From contig CAINOE010000181.1 in the NCBI GenBank assembly GCA_903851415.1, forward strand, positions 1 through 64,000: DNA of 64,000 nt, written 5' to 3'. Source of the stretch: an uncultured Rhodopila sp. (lineage in GTDB: Bacteria > Pseudomonadota > Alphaproteobacteria > Acetobacterales > Acetobacteraceae). The number at the start of each line of letters is the position of its first letter. Positions within the stretch are counted from its first letter, which is position 1. Under the pieces are notes generated by a model. That model was not told the origin of the DNA. It ran no database searches and saw only the letters and a list, made by a program, of their open reading frames with translations. The position numbers and the translations under genes were made by a program. Shown here piece after piece: positions 56,985-64,000 of this stretch.

Positions 56985-57502
56985 TCATAGTCGGCGACCA
57001 TCATCGTGGCGCTCTACGGATTCGCCGACGGCAGAGATATATTTCAGCCACTCGGCATCCGTTCGGACATCTGGCCCGGGCAGCGCGTTCGACTCGAAAT
57101 ACGGACCCGGCGCCTCGGTGTGCAGCAGTTGGCGCACCACGTGCGTGGAGATGTCCAGGGCGTGTCCAGTCCGGCGAGCTGCCAGCAGCCACGCCGGAGA
57201 ACTGCCCCAGCTTCGAAGTATTCGCGGTCTCGCACGAAAAGATCACTTCCGTGCGAGCAAAAACCTCCCGCGGCGCCGATCGGTCCCCGTCGTGCCGATA
57301 GCGCACCCCCGTCGCCGGCGTGCCTTCAAGCAGGAGAGCGAACGGCCGCGCCTGCGTCCGCACCTCCAGCCGCCCGGTCGCCCGTGCCGGATGCAGGAGC
57401 ACCCGCGCCGCCGAGCGCCGGTAGCCGCCCTGGATCAGCCCGGAGGAATTAGTCGCCGCTGCCGACAATGTCGTAGCCGAACGCGTCCCCTGTCTCGGCC
57501 AT
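56985..57502 (-). pseudogene. Decayed GMC-family oxidoreductase (choline/alcohol dehydrogenase type)
   Basis: Three GMC fragments survive in different frames. First, an intact start with GGGGAGG ribosome site and MAETGDAFGYDIVGSGD, the beginning of the FAD-binding motif, then a stop (57502-57449). Second, about 57438-57190, has YRRSAARVLLHPARATGRLEVRT, TGVRYRHDG and EVIFSCETANTSKLGQFSGV, the second GMC signature. Third, about 57186-56985, has LHTEAPGPYFESNALPGPDV and RTDAEWLKYI, a C-terminal block. The regions between are missing and the C-terminal His region is lost, so this is not a working enzyme. A run of 11 C lies just beyond (56959-56969). Confidence 0.8.
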
Positions 57503-57589
57503 GCCTCCCCCCGGCCGGATGTTTGATCCCCGGCGCATTCCGGCCTACTATGACCCCTCAGACCAATCCAAGCTGAGCGAGGTTCGTGC

Positions 57590-58009
57590 ATGGAGTATGT
57601 CTGCGACGCACCGCACAACCGGACCTGGTTCCGCCTCGTGACTGAGGGCGAAGCGATTGCCGAGTCGATGGAGATGCGGCACGCGGTGGAAAAGCACTAC
57701 CGGCGGGAGCGCGAACGCGCCGCCGAAGCCTTCCACCCCAACACCTCGGTGTTCATCGAGCAGGACATCAACAAGGAAGACCATATCCGCCGCTCGATGC
57801 CGCTGTTCCTGACCCTGCGGGATGAGGAGGGCACCGCCCTGGTGACGGCGATGCTGCCGCCCCGGGGGCGCGGCAGCGGTGGCGGCTGCATCATCGTCGG
57901 GCCGGGCAATGCCGATCCGTATCCGGAGCATGGGGATGCGATCAAGGCACTGGCGGATCATTATCGCATCACGCTCGACCGCAGCAGTTGCTACCCGTAT
58001 CGTCGGTAA
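57590..58009 (+). CDS. Conserved-looking hypothetical protein
   Basis: A 139-residue soluble protein without signal or membrane segments. The N-terminal half is helical and charged (MEMRHAVEKHYRRERERAAEAF). The C-terminal half has alternating strand-like segments and ends HYRITLDRSSCYPYRR. No family or catalytic motif is recognised. It starts 88 bases from the divergent pseudogene start and is followed 21 bases later by the cupin gene, probably in one transcript. Confidence 0.75.
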   Translation: MEYVCDAPHNRTWFRLVTEGEAIAESMEMRHAVEKHYRRERERAAEAFHPNTSVFIEQDINKEDHIRRSMPLFLTLRDEEGTALVTAMLPPRGRGSGGGCIIVGPGNADPYPEHGDAIKALADHYRITLDRSSCYPYRR

Positions 58010-58030
58010 GGTTCGCAGAAGGATTAATCC

Positions 58031-58552
58031 ATGGCCATCACGTTGGAGCAGTTTGCCGCCGATTTGCACGCGGCGCTGAAGGCGCAGCCGGGGACGCCGG
58101 GGCGGGAGCGGGCGCGCGACCTGGTGGCGGAGGCGCTGGCGGATTCCGCGTTTGTCGCGCGCTATATCCCGCCGGGCACGCCGGAGCGGCATCTGCTGTA
58201 TGAGGATGCGGAACTCGGGTTCGCCATCCTGGCGCATGGCTATGTCGGGCCGAAGGGGAGCCAGCCGCATGATCACGGCCCGGCCTGGGCGATCTACGGC
58301 CAGGCGGCGGGAGAGACGATCATGACGGACTGGAAGTGCCTCGAGCGGCCGGCGGATGAGGTGCCGGGGAAAGTGGCGTTCGTGCGGGATTATGTGATGA
58401 AGCCGGGGGATGCATATCTGTACGACGTGGGCGCGGTACACTCGCCGGAGCGGACGGGGGATACCCGGCTGCTGCGGATCGAGGGGCTCAACATGGCGAA
58501 GGTCCAGCGGTTCCCGTATGTGGTCGAGGGGGATCGGGCGGCGGCGGAGTAG
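58031..58552 (+). CDS. Cupin-fold metal-dependent protein (cysteine-dioxygenase-like)
   Basis: A 173-residue single-domain cupin. The metal-site motif QPHDHGPAWAIYGQAAGET has the two histidines and the Glu position of cupin motif 1, and GAVHSPERTGDTRLLRIEG supplies the third histidine. Related proteins are annotated as predicted metal-dependent double-stranded beta-helix enzymes near cysteine dioxygenases. The substrate is unknown. It probably forms an operon with the upstream hypothetical gene. Confidence 0.85.
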   Translation: MAITLEQFAADLHAALKAQPGTPGRERARDLVAEALADSAFVARYIPPGTPERHLLYEDAELGFAILAHGYVGPKGSQPHDHGPAWAIYGQAAGETIMTDWKCLERPADEVPGKVAFVRDYVMKPGDAYLYDVGAVHSPERTGDTRLLRIEGLNMAKVQRFPYVVEGDRAAAE

Positions 58553-58564
58553 CGGGTCCGGGGG

Positions 58565-59149
58565 TCAGGCGCTTTCGGCGAGCCACGTCGTGCGGTAGAT
58601 ATCTTCGATCGACGTCTGGAAGCCGAGGCTTTCCAGCGTCAGTTCGCCCCGGTCGATGGCAGCCGCGTCGTCGGGCCAGGTGCCGTCCGCGGCCCGCCGC
58701 AGCACCCGGGCGCCGATCTTTTCGCTGTGGAACACGACGATCTCCTGCACGCTCGGTATCGTCGTGTAGGCCCAGACGTTCATCCAGGTCTCGGACTGGT
58801 TCCCGGGGGACAGGATCTCGATCAGCAGGACCGGATTGGTCAGCGTACGGTCGCCCCGCTGAACAGGCGAACAGGTGACCGCCAGATCGGGGACAAGCAT
58901 GTTGATCTCGGACCGGGACGCGGGAATCACGCCCGGAGTGATCACGGTACGGCACGGGCTGGATCGGCTTTCGAGGAAGCTGCCGATCAGCCGGTCCAAC
59001 CGGCTTTGGATCAGGCCATGCGTCGGCCTCGGCGGCGATATTGCCTCCGGAACGCCGCCACGCAGTTGCCAAAGATAGCCCGGCGGCGCGTCCCAATCCA
59101 GGAACGCCTCGACCGTCATGAACTCCGGAACCCTCAGGCCACCATCCAT
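58565..59149 (-). CDS. Uma2-family (DUF820) restriction-endonuclease-like protein
   Basis: A 194-residue protein beginning MTVEAFLDWDA near residue 11. The PD-(D/E)xK-like core VPDLAVTC.....LTNPVLLIEILSPGNQSETWMNVWAY is the Uma2 signature. Members are widespread, especially in cyanobacteria, and their cellular function is unknown. No partner is evident. It converges with the cupin gene, 12 bases apart. Confidence 0.88.
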   Translation of the reverse strand: MDGGLRVPEFMTVEAFLDWDAPPGYLWQLRGGVPEAISPPRPTHGLIQSRLDRLIGSFLESRSSPCRTVITPGVIPASRSEINMLVPDLAVTCSPVQRGDRTLTNPVLLIEILSPGNQSETWMNVWAYTTIPSVQEIVVFHSEKIGARVLRRAADGTWPDDAAAIDRGELTLESLGFQTSIEDIYRTTWLAESA

Positions 59150-59192
59150 ACCGTAATCCCCACCACACTCCGCGCCGTGCTGCGACCGGCCC

Positions 59193-60116
59193 CTACCCCG
59201 CCCCCCCGCTCACGAACGGCTTCAGCACCGCGAACAGCACCTCATGCACCGGGGTCGGCACCCCCAGCTCCCGCCCCAGCGCAACCACCTTGCCCGACAG
59301 CCATGGCAGCTCGAGCCGGCCGCCCTTGATCAGGTCGTGCGCCATGGACGCCATCATCCCCGGCGGAGCAGTCCGGTTGAAGCGAACAGTGTGCTCCGCC
59401 GCATCATCAGGCAGAGCGATCCCCGCGGCACGGCCGACGGCCACCACCTCCCCGGCGGCGCGGGCGAACAGCGGGGCGATGTCGGGGTCGTCGCGCAGCA
59501 CACCCAGCGGGGACCGCGACGCCGCGGTGATAGCGCTGTTCGTCGCCAGCAGGATGAACTTCATCCACAGATCGGTTTGGATATGGTCGCTGTGGGTCGC
59601 GTCGAAGCCGGCTTCCCGGCACAGCGCGAGAAACCCTTCGCCGCGGGCGCTGCGCCCTCCCGCCAGCTCGCCGAAGATCAGCCGCATGAAGCTGCCGGTC
59701 TGGCGGATGACCCCGGGCGCGGCGATCGTGGCGCTGATCTGCGCGACCCCGCCCATCACCGCCGGACCGCCCAGGATCGGGATCAGGCGGTCCGCGGCGT
59801 CGATGCCGTTCTGCAGCGGGATCACCGCGGTGGCGGAGCCGATCAGCGGCTTGATGGCGGCGCCGGCAGTCTCGACGTCCCACAGCTTGACGCAGAACAG
59901 GACGAAATCGACCGGGCCAATAGTGGCTGGATCGTCCGTCGCGGAGGCCGGGCTGACGACGGTCTCGCCGCGGCCGCCTTCGATGCGCAGGCCATTGGCG
60001 CGGATGGCGTTCAGGTGGGCGCCGCGGGCGACGAAGGTGACATCCGCTCCGGCGTTTGCCAGGGCGGCTCCAAAGGCGCCGCCGACGCCTCCGGCGCCGA
60101 TGACGGCTATGCGCAT
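59193..60116 (-). CDS. Ketopantoate reductase family (2-dehydropantoate 2-reductase-like)
   Basis: A 307-residue NADPH-dependent enzyme. The N-terminal dinucleotide motif is MRIAVIGAGGVGGAFGAAL, followed by FVLFCVKLWDVE (the conserved Lys) and PLQNGIDA. The C-terminal helical domain has DLWMKFILLATNSAITAASRSPLG and GRLELPWLSGKVVALGRELGVPTPVH. It may reduce ketopantoate in pantothenate synthesis; paralogues in catabolic clusters use other 2-oxo acids, so panE is not assigned. It is downstream of a hairpin-bearing gap and not clearly in the operon beyond it. Confidence 0.9.
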   Translation of the reverse strand: MRIAVIGAGGVGGAFGAALANAGADVTFVARGAHLNAIRANGLRIEGGRGETVVSPASATDDPATIGPVDFVLFCVKLWDVETAGAAIKPLIGSATAVIPLQNGIDAADRLIPILGGPAVMGGVAQISATIAAPGVIRQTGSFMRLIFGELAGGRSARGEGFLALCREAGFDATHSDHIQTDLWMKFILLATNSAITAASRSPLGVLRDDPDIAPLFARAAGEVVAVGRAAGIALPDDAAEHTVRFNRTAPPGMMASMAHDLIKGGRLELPWLSGKVVALGRELGVPTPVHEVLFAVLKPFVSGGAG

Positions 60117-60238
60117 GGGTGAGGCTCCGTGGTGGTTACGGAGCAGGATGGCCGGGAACCCGGGGAATGGCAAACCGGAGCGCGCCTGCTCCGCACGTTC
60201 CGGAAAACGATCGCACTCCGGACTGTTGCCAAAGAAGT

Positions 60239-60260
60239 GGCGGTGCCCTCGGGCACCGCC
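60239..60260. terminator. Perfect GC-rich hairpin, probable terminator
   Basis: GGCGGTGCCC-TC-GGGCACCGCC forms a perfect 10-base stem. It lies in the 309-base gap (60117-60425) between the amidohydrolase stop and the ketopantoate-reductase start, both on the minus strand. In the minus direction the hairpin is followed by ACTTCTTTGG, a weak T-rich tail, so termination of the ABC/propeller/amidohydrolase transcript is plausible. The AT-rich stretch at 60330-60400 holds no gene. Confidence 0.5.
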
Positions 60261-60425
60261 AAGTTTGGGAGAAGACGTCAGGAGTCGACGACGAGCCGCC
60301 AATAAGGGCGGCCAGCACACAGACAATGTCTTAAACCACGCTATATGTCAATGGTATTTTTGATCAACGCACGAAAATAGTGATAATCCGGCTGCGGAAT
60401 AACGCGTCCCCGATCCGAACCGCCA

Positions 60426-61361
60426 TCAAAGACCCAGCAGCCGCCGCGCGTTGCCGCCCGCGACCTGCGCCTGCTCGGCCGGCGTCAGCCCCGCCGCCGC
60501 AAACCCCTCCCTCGCCCGCCCCTCAATCGGCCCCTCGCTGACGATCGGCCAGTCGCTGCCGGCCAGCACATGATCCACGCCCAGCAGATCCACCGCCGCC
60601 CGGATCAGCACCGGATGAAAATTCATCGTATCGATATAGACGTGCCTGCGCAGCAACGCCGCCGCATCGGTGCGCACCCCGGACGCCTCGCCGAACCCGC
60701 CCGCCAGCAGCACCCCGCCGATGGCCAGTGTCGTTACGACAACCTGCAACGACGGAATTTCATCGAACACGCCGCCTTCCAGCAGAGCAACAAGAGTCGC
60801 CGCGTTCACCGTGCCGCGCGCCAGCAACGTCCCCAGTCTGCCGTATGGCGCAAGCTGCCGGCTCAGCGGTTGCGGATTGATCGGATGCGCGAACACCGGC
60901 ACGCCAAGCTCCGCCGCGGCCCGCAGCACCGGGCGGGCCTGCGGCGCGTCCAGCAGCAGCTCGCCCTTCGCGCTGTCCACGAACACGCCGCGCAGGCCGA
61001 CATCGCGCACCGCCCGGGTCAGCTCCAGGGCCGCGGCTTCGCCGCCATAGGCATCGACGCTGGCCAAACCATGCAGCTTGCCGGAATGCACCGAAACCAA
61101 CGCGCCGAGGTCGTCGTTGATCCGCTGCCAGCTATCCGGGGGCAAGGTGTTGCCCGGGCTGAACAGTGCGGCGGGTGTGTTGACCACCCGGGCGGCGAGG
61201 TCGCCCTCCTCCACCTGTTCCAGCAGAGCATCGACGCTGGCCAGTTGCCGGTTGATCCCGGTCCAGCGGGCCCGTTCGGCCGCCGAGGCATGATGATCCG
61301 CCGACAGCGGCCAGCGCGGGCCGACAAAGTGGCTATGGAAATCGATGAGCGACAGCGTCAT
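60426..61361 (-). CDS. Amidohydrolase family protein (ACMSD-like, TIM barrel)
   Basis: A 311-residue metal-dependent hydrolase/decarboxylase. The N-terminal metal motif is LIDFHSHFVG (HxH), with VFAHPINPQPLS in the middle, FHPVLIRAAVDLLGVDHVLAGSDWPIVSEG carrying the C-terminal Asp, and the terminal NARRLLGL block. These features are typical of the amidohydrolase_2 group that handles aromatic or keto-acid substrates. It follows the beta-propeller gene by 11 bases, as last gene of the ABC operon. Confidence 0.88.
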   Translation of the reverse strand: MTLSLIDFHSHFVGPRWPLSADHHASAAERARWTGINRQLASVDALLEQVEEGDLAARVVNTPAALFSPGNTLPPDSWQRINDDLGALVSVHSGKLHGLASVDAYGGEAAALELTRAVRDVGLRGVFVDSAKGELLLDAPQARPVLRAAAELGVPVFAHPINPQPLSRQLAPYGRLGTLLARGTVNAATLVALLEGGVFDEIPSLQVVVTTLAIGGVLLAGGFGEASGVRTDAAALLRRHVYIDTMNFHPVLIRAAVDLLGVDHVLAGSDWPIVSEGPIEGRAREGFAAAGLTPAEQAQVAGGNARRLLGL

Positions 61362-61372
61362 GATTCGTTCCT

Positions 61373-62482
61373 TTAGTGGCAAACACCGTAGCTGCCCGCC
61401 AGCACGACGGTGAAAGGGTGGCCCGGCACGGCGATCGAAACCGTCAGGCGCCGCTGACGGGCATTGATCACCGCGACTTCGCCTGCATCAGCCAACGGGA
61501 GATACAGTTTCTGGCCGTCGGGCGTGACCGCTCCGCGGCCCGCCGCCGCCGCCAGGTCTATCGACCCGGCCGGACGCATCGCTTCCAGGTCGTACAGCAG
61601 CACCGCCCGGGCCGCCGCGCTCGGCACCAGCGCCAGGGTGTCGAACCACGCGCTGTAGATCGCCTCCACACCCGTAGACGCTTTCAGCACCGCAGCGTTC
61701 GGGACATCCCCGTCATGAACGATCGTCAGCGTGCCAAGCTGATTGTCCGCCACCAGCAGATACGCCCCCGTCGCCGAGGGAAACGCCACAGTCGGCGCCG
61801 GACCTGTCGGAATCGGGTCAAGGGCGCCGGAACGACCCGGGTCCAGCACACCGACGCCGCCGCCTCCGTCCGGCTGCACGTACAGCCGTCGTCCGTTCGG
61901 CGCCCGGCGCAGCGCGAGGGTGCCGTGCGGCAACCCCGTGGCGATTGCTGTCTCCAGACGACCCGTGGCCGCGGTGACAACATCGATGGCGCCCTGGTGG
62001 TCTCCGGCGAGATAAAGCGACGCGCTGTCGGCGCTGAAAACCATGTCGTGCAGCGCCGGCAGATCGCTGACGCCGGCGAGAATCCGGCGCCGCAGCAGGT
62101 CGAGCAGGACGACCCGTCCGCTGCCGGTGTTCGCCAGCGCGGCTGTCAGGCCGTCCGGAGTCACCGTCAGCCGATCGGGCACGAGATCAAGCGAGACGGT
62201 GCGGATCGTTCCGACGTTGAGATCGACAATGTTCACCCGCGGACCCTGCCCGTCGATGGCCAGCAGCTTGCCGATGGACGACGCCAGTTCAATCTGCCGC
62301 GGCACCAGCCCGATATCGATGCGCCCGGCCAGCCTGTCCGTATCGGGATCGATGACGGCGACCGCGGGCTGATCCGCCAGCGAGACGAAAACCGCGCGGG
62401 TCGGGTCGACGGTGTCCTCATTGGCCCAGGCCGGCGCAGCAGCCAAACAGCCGAGCAGCGCGAGGGCGAAAACGCGCATCAT
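61373..62482 (-). CDS. Secreted beta-propeller protein (YVTN/YncE type)
   Basis: A 369-residue protein with a signal peptide (cleavage near AWA-NED, about residue 21). It has repeated blades of the form PTRAVFVSLADQPAVAVIDPDTDRLAGRI and TPDGQKLYLPLADAGEVAVINARQRR. Two cysteines end the protein region (GVCH). It starts one base after the ABC ATPase stop and so is translated from the same mRNA. Similar propellers occur in PQQ-related or alcohol-oxidation clusters, but nothing here fixes the role. Confidence 0.83.
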   Translation of the reverse strand: MMRVFALALLGCLAAAPAWANEDTVDPTRAVFVSLADQPAVAVIDPDTDRLAGRIDIGLVPRQIELASSIGKLLAIDGQGPRVNIVDLNVGTIRTVSLDLVPDRLTVTPDGLTAALANTGSGRVVLLDLLRRRILAGVSDLPALHDMVFSADSASLYLAGDHQGAIDVVTAATGRLETAIATGLPHGTLALRRAPNGRRLYVQPDGGGGVGVLDPGRSGALDPIPTGPAPTVAFPSATGAYLLVADNQLGTLTIVHDGDVPNAAVLKASTGVEAIYSAWFDTLALVPSAAARAVLLYDLEAMRPAGSIDLAAAAGRGAVTPDGQKLYLPLADAGEVAVINARQRRLTVSIAVPGHPFTVVLAGSYGVCH

Positions 62483-62483
62483 C

Positions 62484-63254
62484 CTATGCCGCCAGGGCGC
62501 TGAACGCACCCATGTCGTGCAATATCTGCTGGCGGAGTTCGGTAAACCGCGGCGACGCGCGATCCCTCGGCCGAGGCAGATCCAGCGCGACCTCCCGGGT
62601 GATGCGCCCGGGATGCGGCTGCATCACCAGCACACGGTCGCCCAGATAGACCGCCTCCTCAACGTCATGCGTGACCAGGACCATCGTCACACGGCGCCGC
62701 TGCCAGATCTGCAACAACTCATCTTGCAGCCTGATCCGCGTCAGCGCGTCCAGCGCGCCGAGCGGCTCATCCAGCAGCAGTATTTCCGGTTCGCTGACCA
62801 GGCCGCGGGCGATCGCCGCGCGCTGCGCCATGCCGCCCGAGAGCTGGTACGGAAACGCCTGTTCAAACCCCGTCAACCCGACCAGTTCGATATGATGACG
62901 AATGGCGTCGCGCTTGCGGCTGTGCGGCCAGCTTACGTTTTCCAGGCTCAATCCGATGTTTTCCCACAAGGTCAGCCATGGCAGCAGGCGATGATCCTGG
63001 AACACGATGCCGCGGCGCAGGCTGGTGCCGTGGATCGCCTCGCCGTCCAGCAGGATCTGCCCGTCGAAATCGGCATCCAGCCCGATAATCAGGCGCAACA
63101 ACGTCGATTTGCCGCAGCCGCTGGCGCCGACGATGCTGATGAAGCTGCCGGCCTCGACATCCAGCGTGATGTCGCGCAACACTTCCAGCGCCTGGCCCTT
63201 CACCGGGTACTGCTTGCCGACGCGGCGCAGCCGCAGACTTCCCCGTTCGGTCAT
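62484..63254 (-). CDS. ABC transporter ATPase (nitrate/sulfonate/taurine family)
   Basis: A 256-residue ATP-binding subunit. Walker A is GASGCGKST, the Q-loop [18 protein letters not shown], signature [15 protein letters not shown], Walker [14 protein letters not shown] and switch His in [11 protein letters not shown], all closest to the SsuB/TauB/NrtD group. It energises the membrane subunit encoded upstream, with 2 bases between stop and start. The substrate is unknown. Confidence 0.95.
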   Translation of the reverse strand: MTERGSLRLRRVGKQYPVKGQALEVLRDITLDVEAGSFISIVGASGCGKSTLLRLIIGLDADFDGQILLDGEAIHGTSLRRGIVFQDHRLLPWLTLWENIGLSLENVSWPHSRKRDAIRHHIELVGLTGFEQAFPYQLSGGMAQRAAIARGLVSEPEILLLDEPLGALDALTRIRLQDELLQIWQRRRVTMVLVTHDVEEAVYLGDRVLVMQPHPGRITREVALDLPRPRDRASPRFTELRQQILHDMGAFSALAA

Positions 63255-63256
63255 GT

Positions 63257-64000
63257 TCAATGGCCCTCGAAGCCCTGTTTCCAGCGCAGCAGATGACGTT
63301 CCAGCAGCAGCATGCCGCGATCGATGACGAAGCCGACGAGGCCGATCACCATCATGCAGACCAGCAACTGATCGGTCAGCAGCAGCGCCTGGGCGCGGAA
63401 GATCAGGTAGCCGATGCCCTGCATGCCGCTCAGGCCCTCCGCCACCACCACCATCGCCCAGGCCAGGCCGGCGCCGTAACGGACGCCGACGAGGATGCTG
63501 GGCGTCGCCGCCGGAATGATGATCCGGCGGATGAACTGCCAGCGGCGCAAGGTCAGCACCTCGGCGAGGTCGATGTAGTCCTTCGGCACGCCGCGAATGC
63601 CTTGCAGCGTGTTCAGGAACACCGGGAAGAACACCACCTTGGTAATGATGACGATCTTCGCCAGCGGCCCGATGCCGAGCCACAGCACCACCAGCGGCAG
63701 CCAGGCGATGGCGGGGATTTGCCGGATGCTGTCGAAGGTCGGGCCGAGGACTCGCTGGACTGTGCGCGACAAGCCGGCCGCGCCGCCGATGGCGATGCCA
63801 AGCACGGCGCCATAGACGAAACCTTGCGAAACGACCTCGAGACTGGCCAGGATATCCGAAAGGAAATCCTGCTTCGTCATCATCGCAAAAAACGCCGCCA
63901 CAGTCTTTTCGGGCGTCGGCAGGAAGATCGGCTTCACCCAGCGCAGGTGCGACGCGAGTTCCCACAGCGCCAGGATGCCAAGCGGCAGCCATACGCCGGT
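63257..64000 (-). CDS. ABC transporter permease (SsuC/TauC type), N-terminus cut by window
   Basis: At least 248 codons are open from the window edge. About six helices are present, with the EAA loop [34 protein letters not shown] and [26 protein letters not shown] typical of nitrate/sulfonate/taurine permeases. The frame continues with coding character ([21 protein letters not shown]) to position 64000, so the true start lies beyond. A cognate periplasmic binding protein is expected upstream outside the window. Confidence 0.93.
   Translation of the reverse strand, partial: TGVWLPLGILALWELASHLRWVKPIFLPTPEKTVAAFFAMMTKQDFLSDILASLEVVSQGFVYGAVLGIAIGGAAGLSRTVQRVLGPTFDSIRQIPAIAWLPLVVLWLGIGPLAKIVIITKVVFFPVFLNTLQGIRGVPKDYIDLAEVLTLRRWQFIRRIIIPAATPSILVGVRYGAGLAWAMVVVAEGLSGMQGIGYLIFRAQALLLTDQLLVCMMVIGLVGFVIDRGMLLLERHLLRWKQGFEGH

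Noticed and set aside
57001-57618. 205-codon minus-strand frame taken as an intact gene
   Set aside because: Only its middle part matches GMC oxidoreductases; the start and C-terminal matches are in other frames, so it is part of a pseudogene.

Overview
The window is a GC-rich (roughly two thirds G+C by eye) chromosomal segment with closely packed genes, frequent 4-base start/stop overlaps and typical alphaproteobacterial content: DUF3309, CsbD and entericidin-like stress microproteins, kdsA, Kup, a YcgN-family protein, a comEC/gltX divergent pair and an alphaproteobacterial-style type II secretion system (T2SS). I infer an alphaproteobacterium, most likely Rhodospirillales/Acetobacteraceae. 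This rests on remembered gene families, not on a search. No phage, transposase, integrase, rRNA or CRISPR was found. There is one tRNA, tRNA-Ser(CGA).

Layout. 0.1-6 kb: prfC, a palindromic repeat, three tandem stress microproteins, a MaoC-like hydratase with a coupled small basic protein, a SYLF protein and the Kup potassium transporter. 6-9.2 kb: an accessory patch with a lower-GC OLD-like ATPase/TOPRIM gene (candidate phage defence) and a PIN/ribbon-helix-helix toxin-antitoxin pair with a palindrome over its start. 9.4-25.4 kb: envelope and metabolic genes (kdsA, CHAP amidase, lytic transglycosylase, atypical SDR, M20 hydrolase, GH63 glucosidase), a Fic toxin-antitoxin pair, a polar amino-acid ABC importer without its ATPase, a second SYLF lipoprotein, YcgN, a DapA-family lyase, a manganese-catalase-like protein and an acyltransferase. 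25.6-36 kb: comEC and gltX (divergent), a truncated small gene, a hybrid histidine kinase, MFS, PRC-barrel and DMT genes, and a DUF4130-UdgX DNA-repair fusion.

36.2-52.2 kb is a T2SS locus split into several transcription units: (transglycosylase)-gspG on +; gspD on -; a secreted phosphoesterase and a beta-propeller on -; gspE-F-I-J-K on -; a small cysteine-rich exported protein plus gspH on +; an interposed nitroreductase on -; and gspL-M-N/C on +. The prepilin peptidase gspO is not in the window. The exported phosphoesterase, the propeller and a histidine acid phosphatase 4 kb further on are plausible T2SS cargo, which would suit phosphate scavenging. This is inference.

52.3-64 kb: tRNA-Ser(CGA), a MoxR/VWA pair, a PEP-CTERM-like protein, the acid phosphatase, a badly decayed GMC oxidoreductase pseudogene, a hypothetical plus a cupin protein, Uma2, a ketopantoate-reductase-like gene, and an operon of ABC permease (cut by the window end), ABC ATPase, secreted beta-propeller and amidohydrolase.
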